Position numbers and translations under genes: made by a program | Notes under the pieces: model-generated | Database searches by the model: none | Told to the model about the DNA's origin: nothing | The model's input: only the letters and a program-made list of their open reading frames with translations | From: Heliocidaris tuberculata | Taxonomy: Eukaryota; Echinodermata; Echinoidea; Camarodonta; Echinometridae | Length of the DNA: 64,000 nucleotides | Assembly (NCBI GenBank): GCA_025618425.1 | Contig: CM046833.1 | Span: 35,872,774 to 35,936,773, forward strand | Direction of reading: 5' to 3' | In this document: piece after piece, positions 1 through 8,966 of the stretch | How positions within the stretch are numbered: the stretch's first letter is position 1 | Layout of the letters: each line of letters starts with the position of its first letter

Positions 1-145
1 CTCCGAAATTACGACATTTGCTCTTTTTGCTCCGTGGGTTCCATGACATGCTCCGCGGACAAATGCTCCGCCGACAACTGCTCCGAAAAATGCGAAAAGT
101 GCTCCGCGACAAATACGAAAATTTCTCCGCCGAATTATGCTCCAA
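1..145 (-). repeat. 15-bp tandem array, inverted arm of TU-like foldback element
   Basis: The plus strand repeats the motif TGCTCCGCCGACAA with variants about every 15 bp or a multiple of it, which is the reverse complement of the arrays at 1030-1290 and 1525-1740. The left edge lies outside the window. Opposite orientation of the same array around a unique middle is the layout of a foldback transposon. Sea urchin TU elements are known for long inverted repeats whose outer domain is, as I recall, built of 15-bp tandem units. The ORFs crossing the array are by-products of a period divisible by three. Confidence 0.6.
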
Positions 146-1029
146 TATATATCTTTCTTTAATATGTTATTCTTTTTTCCCCCTCTATCTTCTTCTCTCT
201 CTTTTCTTATGTTATTCTTTGCTTTATCCTTCTCTCGTTCTATCTTTGCTTATGATATTATTTGCTTTTCTTTTATATTCTCTCTTAGTTATTTCCTTTT
301 GTTATTCTTTGTGTTTATCCAGAAAGGAAAGAAAAAGAAAGGGGATAAAAGGTAAAAGATGAAATTATTTACCAGATATATGCTAGGATCTATGACAAAA
401 TTAGCTAGATTTTCATTAAAAAGGTCATTTTCCCGCTAGCTCCCTTCGCTCGTTCGCAACTATTTAGAAATTGTGCCCCATATGCCATGTTCTACCCCTT
501 CAAAATTTTTCGCTCATTACGCTACTGATAATAGGCCTATTATCTTTATGAAAGCAAATCGGTTCGCATCTTGTCTTTCTATCTAATGGCATGCTATTCT
601 TATAGTCTTTCTTTCCCGTTTGAACCGCACACGCTTTCTCCGCTTAGTCGCTTTGCTCGGCGTTCGAGGATATTCCATCTCCCCAACCACGAAAACAAAT
701 CAACAACCATGTCTTTATGTTCCACTTCTTGCGAAACCTATTCCGTTTGCAATATATCATTAAATCAATAACTTACATCATGCAGGCAAACTAAGTCATT
801 TTTGCAGAAAAAAAGATGTGCGCGTAGTAAGCCCTCATTGTTCACTGCACGATATAAACAGATATGAAAATTTCTAGAACTTGAGAACTCGACAGAGGAT
901 GACATTAACATTATTTGAAATTTTATATACTTTACAAAGATAATTACTTCAAACTGTAATTCATCACATCATTTTAGGATTCAGAAAGCAATAATTATCG
1001 ATCTTAAAAGTGTCACTAGCTGACGAGAA
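146..1029. other. Non-coding spacer between inverted 15-bp arrays
   Basis: This stretch holds CT-rich sequence near 170-330 and AT-rich unique-looking DNA after that. I see no exon, RNA gene or transposase. If the flanking arrays form one foldback element, this is its middle segment. Confidence 0.4.
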
Positions 1030-1290
1030 AATTAAGTCCGAGAGCTATTTTCGGAGCATAATTTCAGCGGAGCAATTGTCGGCGGAGTAATTGTCAGTGG
1101 AAGAAATATAGGTTGAGTATCGGAGGAGCAATTGTCCCGGAGCATTTCCGGAGGAATTTTCAGAGGAGCTGATGTCTTCTGAGCCATTGTCGGCGGGGCA
1201 AATGTCGTCATTTCAAAGCATAATTCGGTGGAGCAATTGTCGGCGGAGCAAATGTCGTCGGAGCAAATGTCGTAATTTCGGAGCATATTT
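1030..1290 (+). repeat. 15-bp tandem array, direct orientation (TU-like arm)
   Basis: Degenerate units of GCGGAGCAATTGTCG and GCGGAGCAAATGTCG run through this stretch. The unit is 15 bp, with some spacer loss. It is inverted relative to the array at the start of the window and direct relative to 1525-1740. Confidence 0.65.
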
Positions 1291-1436
1291 CAACTACCCC
1301 AAACTCTCCTAACCAGCAATCCCTCATTGTCTTCAAAAAAACAAAAAAAAAACATCTTAAAACTCACTTGTTCCGTTGATAATTCATTGTAAAACGCATT
1401 TGAACATGCACATGGAAAATGTGCTATATAAATACA

Positions 1437-1438
1437 TT

Positions 1439-1469
<31 letters not shown>

Positions 1470-1524
1470 TTATTATTATTATTATTATTATTCTTATTAT
1501 TATTATCATTGTTATTATTATTAT
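1437..1524 (+). repeat. (TTC)n to (TTA)n microsatellite
   Basis: A TTC run turns into a TTA/TTC run with few interruptions. It separates two blocks of the 15-bp array. It produces poly-Leu, poly-Phe and poly-Ile shadow ORFs, none of them credible. Confidence 0.9.
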
Positions 1525-1740
1525 ATTTCGGCGGAGCAAATTTCGGCGGAGCAAATGTCGGCGGAGCAAATGTCTCAATTTCGGAGCATATTTCGGCGGA
1601 GCAATTGTCGGCGGAGCAACTGTCGGCGGAGCAAATATCGGCGGAGCAATTGTCCCGGAGCATTTGTCGCGGAGCAATTGTCGCATTTTTCGGAGCAGTT
1701 GTCGGCGGAGCATATGTCGGCGGAGCATATGTCGTGTCAC
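1525..1740 (+). repeat. 15-bp tandem array, best-preserved block
   Basis: About a dozen units of GTCGGCGGAGCAAAT and close variants, several in uninterrupted 15-bp register. Shared single-base variants (AAT, ATT, ACT, TAT) suggest local amplification. All frames show repeated pentapeptides, as expected from a 15-bp period rather than from coding. Confidence 0.8.
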
Positions 1741-1921
1741 CCGTCAGTGACCTGTCTTTTACGCGTCATGAAAGCTATCTTTCAAACAGTGATTACAAAA
1801 TGAAAAGTGCAAACAATACTTTTGATAACTGGCGTATGGGTGAATTCTCTTTACACGTTCAATTAGCACAGGTAATGAGTTCTAATGACGCGATCGAAAT
1901 GACGCCTTGTGTGAGCCTGGC
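1741..1921 (+). repeat. Dispersed repeat, copy 1 of 2
   Basis: This segment resembles 28995-29200 over most of its length. Shared blocks include the CGTCAGTGAC region, GTGATTACAAAATGAA or GTGATTGCAAAATGAA, and AACTGGYRTATGGGT. The other copy sits just downstream of the second GPCR stop codon. I cannot assign a class. Confidence 0.6.
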
Positions 1922-2110
1922 TTAACCCTTAAAGGACTGGGGGCCATGATGCCCCCCCCCCCCCCCGACAATTTTCGCCGCGAAATTCGAACCACTGCAC
2001 TTCACGCTACGCCACTTCTGACTATTTTGTTTCAAGTCTTGCGCATTTTTGACCCCAAGTAGACCCCCAGTCCTCAATACCTCTAAAATAGCCCAGTCTC
2101 TTTAGGGTTG
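1922..2110. mobile_element. Small MITE-like inverted repeat
   Basis: The left end reads TTAACCCTTAAAGGACTGGG and the right end CCCAGTCTCTTTAGGGTT, an imperfect inverted pair around a C-run. The left flank contains TTAA; a matching right duplication is not clear. Confidence 0.4.
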
Positions 2111-2586
2111 GAATGAAAGGCAACAGACATTAGCCAATAATCGCGTTGATCATTGTCAGCCTATTACAAATAATTATCTTGAATTTACTCTTATTTGATT
2201 ATTTAACAATTAGAATAGTGGCTCAAAAAGTTGCGTTTCCTTGCTAGACATTATCCCATTGGGACTGCCATTTTCTTTACAAAGTAATGTCAAATCATTT
2301 GTATTCACTGACCTGTATACTAGCTACAATGACACTCATGATCGCCTGTTGAATGCATGACACTGGATTTTCTCATTATTAACCATTTTTGTAGTCATGT
2401 ACATTCAAATGAAGATACTTTTATCATGTCATATAACCTATTTGTGTCAAGATATTTGGTTCAACTGTTTTTTTGTTTTGTTTGTTGATTTTTTTTTAAA
2501 GCAGGATTTGGCATGTACAAGTTATTGCTTGGTCAGACAAAAGTTTGTAAATTCTTCAAAGAGGTGGCAAAGACCTACAACTGCTC
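2111..2586. other. AT-rich spacer, nothing recognised
   Basis: I see no exon, RNA gene or repeat with a clear boundary here. Confidence 0.4.
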
Positions 2587-2589
2587 TTA

Positions 2590-3512
2590 AGCTATGGTCA
2601 CAAATCAGGGCGGCGACCGACCGATTTGTAGCCTGCTCGGGCGCCGCTGGAATTTAGGCATCGCCCAACGATGTCTGGAGAAATCGAACGGGCTGTAAAG
2701 CCCCAGCGATGCCCTGTCGATTTCCCGTCGGTCTCCGGTCGATTTTAGGTCAAAACTCGGCGAAATCGGGGGATCTTCTCCACGCGGCGTCCGAGCATTG
2801 ACTGAATGATGACCCACCGATTCCCGGACGATCTTCCATCGGCCACTGGCCGAGTTTCAAGAAATCGCCCGGCGTCCGGCCGGTGATCGGCGGGGCATCT
2901 GCAGGTGTCCCGTAGGCGTACCGGCGGCGACCCGCCGGTCTCCGCCGGGAATTTCTCTCGAGCGACCTGGATATATATGTGACTGCACCTTGGCCATCAA
3001 CAACAACGCTTTTGCTGTGCATCTGAGAGGTCAACGAGGTCTACGATGCCTTTGATTCCACCTCAACGACTACGACAGCGAGATCCACAAGCCCAGCACT
3101 TTGCCCGGCTGAGGGAGCGGGTGGCGTACGACCGCCTGGACGCCGGTCTGTTTTGAACTCGCCAGTCGGTCACCGACCGGTGACCCACCGATCTCCCAGC
3201 GGCGACCAGGCGGCGACCGCTCGACAGCCTTTGATCTAGCGGCTTCGATTTTTGACCAAAATCGCTCGACGGCGACCGCTGATTAGGTCGGTGCCCGGGC
3301 GGCGACCGCCCTGGCACCGAGCGTATTTTGGGTGGCGAGTGAAAAGTGGCCAGGCGCCGCCGAAATTTTAACTCCGCGCTAAAACTTAAGCGGCGACCGA
3401 GCGATGCCCTAAAAAAACAGCGGTGTCCGGGCGGCCGCCGCTCGTTGCCCGGGCAAAATTGGCTAAAAACTCGCCGCCGAGCAGGCTGATTTTTTAGGAT
3501 GTGACCATAGCT
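2590..3512. mobile_element. GC-rich inverted-repeat element with TTA target duplication (Harbinger-like)
   Basis: The element begins AGCTATGGTCACA and ends with the exact reverse complement TGTGACCATAGCT. It is flanked on both sides by TTA (2587-2589 and 3513-3515). A 3-bp TTA duplication fits the TWA preference of PIF/Harbinger elements. The interior is far more GC-rich than its surroundings and is packed with CGGCGACCG-type boxes in both orientations. No transposase is seen, so it is non-autonomous. A short ORF at about 3046-3156 (MPLIPPQ...) may be captured sequence but is unrecognised. Confidence 0.65.
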
Positions 3513-3760
3513 TTAGATATGACCTGTGCGAGACAATGGAGTACCAAGATGGCTGCCATTTTGCTTTGGTGGCTTTAGTTGTACACAAAGAGATTCGATC
3601 ATACCAGTATGCCCTCCGAAGGAGGGCTAGAGGCTCAACTAAAAAATTAATGTGACCTTTGACACACCATAGGCTTTGCATTGGATGCATTGTGGGAGCT
3701 TTGTCCAATTTGAACCGTGATCTAGGAGGGTCAATTTGAATAAATGTTTATTCATGAGGA

Positions 3761-3900
3761 ATGACGTCAAAAACTCATCAAATACTGTTCGATGATTGGT
3801 TAGTGGCTCGTATTAACATAATGTTTTATGTATAAGTCATACATAAAACATTTTTTCATTCCCACAATTCCCTACGATTTGGACACGAAATAGGGAAAAT
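3761..3900 (+). promoter_or_regulatory. Promoter-like stretch with CRE and CCAAT motifs
   Basis: Just upstream of AAAATGGCGGCC lie TGACGTCA (a full CRE palindrome), GATTGG (an inverted CCAAT box) and a hairpin with arms AATGTTTTATGTAT and ATACATAAAACATT. Motif co-occurrence is the only support. Confidence 0.3.
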
Positions 3901-5071
3901 GGCGGCCGTACGGGTGGTGCTACTTTTGTACCATTTCAACACAAATCTCAAAAAAACTTTGTTTTTTTAAGAAGTTTTGATTTAGAAGGAGTTTGTCTAG
4001 TAAATCTCACGAAAGCAGAAAATCCTACAGTGAACATTCACATCAAAGTGAGGCCGTATGATGCCTTGAAATGTAAGTAAATATCAATTTTCTGTATCGT
4101 TCCTCTTAATGATTGGGATGTGTTCGTCGTGGCAGCGAGTGGGTTCACTGTACAAAACGTATTAACCCACATCCCACCCAGTCCCGTCTCTTGCATGACA
4201 AAAGAAAGTTATCAACTTTCATTGAACTCTAAAACAGTTCTTTTAAATAGGATACTGGTAATATTTTTCTAGAAGATCATAAATTTTCCGTAGATCTGTA
4301 TATTATGATAGTGCTCAATCCAAAAAAGTAAAGCGCATGACTACATTACCGACAATCTGCGGTAGATGTAGACCTGTTCAAGATTGATCACAGCACTGAA
4401 TCCGCAAGATCCTCACTCTGGGCCGCGCGCCGGGTAAGATCTTGCCCAGCGGTCTGTTAGTTTTGGGTTCGCCGATCCTGGCCGGCTACTGCGCTTTGCC
4501 TAGGCTACGAGAGCAAAATGTTGCAGGTGCCCTGGCTAGGGCCTATTAAACGTTATACCTTCGCTTTGAACTTTGACTTTAGTTTAGGTAGGGTCCAGAA
4601 AGATCTACATAGAATTTGAATGGCAATGTCTTCCGTTCTCGACCCTTATTAAAATGTTCTTTAGTTTCCATAAACTAAGGCTTCTACTAGTAAAGTAAGA
4701 GTAGACAAGACTAAAGAGTGGTCTCAATTTGATCATTGGCTTGGGCTTGGCTGAAATAGGTCTAATCTAGGTCTAGACTCTACATCTCTTTTGTGTCGTG
4801 ACAACCATTGTCGAGTCCCCACTGACACTAGTAGAGACTAGACAGTAGATCTGAGAGTGAGACTGAGAGTATGAATCTATGATATCTCATATAAATCTAG
4901 ACAGTAGATCTATGCTTTTACAACCACGATCCTAAATTTTTGTTCTCCTTTGATTGCAGAGCTATCATTGACATTGATAAATGGACCAAAGTAGTGGAAT
5001 ACAGTCACAGGGGGACCAGGACCAGGGCTAGATCATCCAATACCGTGATAGACCCTATACCTGGGCTGTAG
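3853..5071 (+). CDS. Unrecognised two-exon ORF candidate
   Basis: One frame is open from about 3853 to 4072 and stops at a good donor (GTAAGT at 4073). Its end reads NPTVNIHIKVRPYDALK, which looks protein-like. Joining in phase 1 to the second AG of the tandem acceptor at 4957-4961 continues as SIIDIDKWTKVVEYSHR and ends at a stop at 5069-5071. Using the first AG would create an immediate stop. There is no in-frame ATG. The Kozak-like ATG at 3899 is in another frame and stops after 23 codons at an A7/T7 run, so a homopolymer error may hide the true start. I do not recognise the product. Confidence 0.22.
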
Positions 5072-7391
5072 ATTTTGTCATCCACTCACTGCAGGAAACC
5101 CAAGTCGAACTGGCAAGGTAATTTTTTTTTTTTTTTTTTTTTTTTTGGGGGGGGAGGGGTAAAAATGTTGACATCTAAGTGTAAATTTCATTGTGGCCGT
5201 AGCTTAGACGTAGTTCTACTAGTAGTAGCTCTGTAAGATTATGATTTTTATAGGGCCTAGTATTTAAACTCATTAGGCGTGTACGTGTTTTCTTAGACCC
5301 CTAATTTGTACAGTCATAGTCGAATTCTGAAGTCCAGTAAATCATTTTGATTGTAACTGCTGACTGATTTAACCATTTTGAAGTTTACTAGAGGTCTTGG
5401 TCTTGGATCAAATTTGTAATGGAAAATATTTACTTCTGCTAAAAGATTTAAATCTAGATTCACATCTCTATCATTTGAAGAAGAAGAAAAATAAATTGTA
5501 ACATAAAAGTAGAGATGTACCCATTTTTTCCTTCTTTAAAATCCAGTCTACCATCTACAAGAAGTTTAATTTTTCTTTTCTTTCTTTTTGTTTTCATTAT
5601 GCAGGTTGTCCAAGGAAGCTCATCAGCTACAAAGCTTGTTGAATGTGAAGTAATACTTTGGAGTCATGAAGGATCAAAGTATTCTTTATCTTTATTATTA
5701 TTTCAAGTTTGATTTTTTTTTTAAAAGAGATATTTATTGCTAATTTACATAATGGCAAATAATTAAATATTATAAATCTCTTAGAGATGCATATATTTCA
5801 GAGCTGGACATTGAACTATTGAATGTCAAAATATGGGTCAATTGGAAAAAGCTATTTAAAGGGGAAACAAGCAGATTTGTAAAGTTGGGTGTGTGTCGAA
5901 CTTGACCAATAAATCTGACTTTGGGGGGGGGGGGGGTTGTATCAAGGCTTATGAATGGCCCTTATTGCCATCACTTGACATTTTACTCTTGGACCCTTTA
6001 TAGATACTCCCCAAAATTTGTAATTTTTAAATACTTTGAATACTTTGGCTACCACTGATGTCCCTTTTGTAGGTCTACATGTCCATCAATGTGTATGTAA
6101 TTAAAAAACTTGTAGTTGGCATAACTGGCCCATTTGAAACATGATTATGAGAAAGTCATTACTCTTGCATGTATTTCATTGTTTTATGGATTTCTTATGT
6201 ATTCTGTTGTTCTTCATTCTTTCATAAATTTCATCATACGATTCGTTTTATTTGATACTATCATATAGTTCGATATTTTGGTCTAAAATACGGGATAATC
6301 AATTTAAACTATTGTCACACTTAAAATACAATAAAAAAAACCTTTTAAGTTATGCACATTCAATTATCCCATTTCACATAAGGCTAATGCAGTTTTAAAT
6401 TCTAAATATAACCAATAAATTTGTTAATTCCAGTAATTTTTCTTTTAATTCCAAAGTAATTAGAAAAAGATTTTGAAAAATGTTGCATGACTATATTAGG
6501 ATACAAAATGATTTTGGTTAATCAGCTTTAATGCAACTTATGTTTATAAATTTAAGCATAAGTAGTGCATTCAGATTTAATCATGATATTCTATTTGATC
6601 TTTAACCTTGAAGTGATAATCCCTTTCATCAGCTCTTTAAAGCTATCCTGAGATAGCTATGATTCTATTTCTTTAAACACAAATGATTCTAAAATCTGTA
6701 ATTCGTTCATTTTTTCATCTGTGCAATCATTATGTGCAATTAATCTGGGGTATGTTTCTAGGCAGACGAATCAGGCGCTTGGGAGTTTTAGCCCGCCCCA
6801 AACTTTCAAAACTACCAATATTTGGACGAACATGACCTTATATCATATTGGGCAGTAAGGTGATCTCTTTGTACTTTTATGTCTTTTATATTCTGATGAT
6901 AGTTTGAAAGGCTGTACATGGATATTCATTACAATCCACCTATATCGGATGTCATTAGAAGAATATAAAATTGTTTGCTTGCAAAAAAGAATAGAAACAA
7001 AAAATAGAAATTGGTATTGCCCCCCCCCCTGCCCCATGATTTGTTATCCCTGAACTAAATGTTATTATCTGTATGTAGCATTTGAAGAGAGCGTTACGTT
7101 TTTACGTTGATAATTGAGTTATTTTAATAAACATCATTTCACACTGAGAAACTTTTTCTGTTGTTTTTCCCCATAATTTTGTGAAAGATGTGGTGATGAT
7201 AATGATGCAGGCACAATAATATTATAGTATGTCTTCTGAAGTGTGATGGTGGATTTCTGTAATGCAGCCTTATGCGGCCTTGAATTACTGGATGATAGAC
7301 TGATTTTCGTAAGAAAGTGCTAGGTGTTGTGTGTGGGGTTTCTGTTGATGGACTCGTTTTACTCATATTACTGAAGCCCCCCTCTTACTTA
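5072..7391. other. AT-rich non-coding stretch
   Basis: It contains a T-run followed by a G-run near 5120-5155, a G-run near 5924 and a C-run near 7021. Short ORFs on both strands lack any recognisable domain. Nothing else can be supported. Confidence 0.4.
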
Positions 7392-7538
7392 GGGGCCCGT
7401 TGCACAAAACTTGCGTTTGAACGCAACTCAGGAAAATCAAACGCAACTTTATTTTCAGCCAATCAGAAGTGCGCATTCAGGACTTGCGTTTGATTTTAAG
7501 AGTTGCGTTTAAACGCAACTCTTTGTGCAACGGGCCCC
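7392..7538. mobile_element. Palindromic MITE, GGGGCCCGTTGCAC ends
   Basis: Left end GGGGCCCGTTGCACAAA; right end TTTGTGCAACGGGCCCC, an exact reverse complement. The inner arms (TTGCGTTTGAACGCAACT and AGTTGCGTTTAAACGCAA) continue the palindrome. It has no coding content, and a clean target duplication is not seen. Confidence 0.75.
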
Positions 7539-8027
7539 AGATATGCCAAATCTGCAAGGCAGAAGGGAATGAATGGGTCAGTAAAGGGAAATTTGATATC
7601 GCAGGAGGGCTACAACAGAAAAGAAAAGTGGGAAAATGAAAAAAAATAAATAAATGATGATTGCAATTGATGCAGGAGGTGGCAAGAGTTAATTCAATTG
7701 AAGTCTCAATCATTAAATTTTAGGGAGACAAAAAATTAAATATAGGAACCTGAGGGTGAATATTTAGTTTTCCTTTGAGGGGAAACCGTTTTGCCCTTTG
7801 TCGTGGCCAGGGCCTTCCCCTCCCATCGTGACAACATAGTGTCACTTATGATTATTAATAGGCCCTATAGCATCTGCAGAAAAGGATTAAGTCCGTGTAT
7901 ACTTGAAAAAATTTAACAAAAAGCACTAATTTCTATCAATTTCAACTTGTAGTTGATCTATTGTCTAAGAGTTTTCTTAACGAGTCTCGTTATGCCCAGT
8001 ACAGCTGCCTTCTGTAAGTCGTAGACT
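7539..8027. other. Spacer, nothing recognised
   Basis: AT-rich sequence without exon, RNA or repeat signatures that I can support. Confidence 0.4.
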
Positions 8028-8056
8028 TTGAGAATGGGAGATCTTTGTGATGAGAC

Positions 8057-8357
8057 CCCCCCCCCCCCACCTCCCCCTCTACTACCTCTTCTTCTTCTTC
8101 TTCTTCTTCTTCTTCTTCTTCTTCTTCTTCTTCTTCTTCTTCTCCTCCTTCTTCTTCTTCTTCTCCTCCTCAGACTCAGCCTTTTTTTTCTTTCTTTTTC
8201 TTTTTCTTCTTGTTTCTCTTCTTTTTCTTCTTCTCCTTCTTCTCCTCAGACTCAGTTTTTCTTTTTCTTTTTCTTTTTCTTCTTCTTCTCCTCCTCCTCC
8301 TTCTCCTCCTTATTTCTTCTTCTTCTTCTTCTTCTTCTTCTTCTTCTTCTTCTTCCT
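8057..8357 (+). repeat. (C)n and (TTC)n/(TCC)n microsatellite
   Basis: A C-run is followed by about 300 bp of TTC repeats with TCC and TTTTTC variants. The long poly-Leu and poly-Phe ORFs are artefacts of the triplet repeat. Confidence 0.95.
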
Positions 8358-8966
8358 AAATCTTCTTCATCATCTTATAATCTACTGCTTCTCATTTGGC
8401 TGCACAGCTACAGTACAAGCTTTTACAGTTCAATTTTATGTTAATTAGTTATAAAATTCATGAATATTCATATTTATAATTTCAATACTTTTACGCGCTG
8501 CGCGCAGGCCAAAATCTGGTTTTCGCTGGTACACTGAAAAAATTTCAGCTTCATAGGCTAATACATGAAATGTGGGAGCAGTGTGCACTTTTGACCCGCC
8601 GGAAATGCCCCCGTGGAAAGCCGGATGCAGAAGCGGAGTTGAGCCCCCCTGGTTGTACACTATAGCTATTCATTATGCCACATCATATCCATTGTGTACA
8701 GGTAAATGGACATGTACTACTATGACATCACAGTTTTTGTTTTCAAAATGGCAGCCCCCATGGGATAATATCTAGCAAGGAATCTGCAAACTTTAGAGCG
8801 ATCGTTCTCCTTATACTGAGTAATCAAATAGGAGTATTTTCAAGATATTTTGAACAAGCTGACAATTTTCCACATGATTATCAGCTAATGTTTGTTGAGT
8901 TTCATTCTCCTTTAAGAAGAATGCGTATATATGGGAAGAATTCGTTGTATATCATGCAACGTCACT
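8358..8966. other. 3' flank of the TLR gene
   Basis: Sequence between the microsatellite and the TLR stop codon; it would contain the TLR 3' UTR. No clear polyadenylation signal or element boundary was identified. Confidence 0.35.

Noticed and set aside
1376..1925. Repeat proteins with GGANV, SAEQL or RRSNC pentapeptides
   Set aside because: Products of a 15-bp tandem array that stays open in several frames on both strands.
8028..8448. Poly-Leu and poly-Phe ORFs
   Set aside because: Direct translation of a (TTC)n microsatellite.
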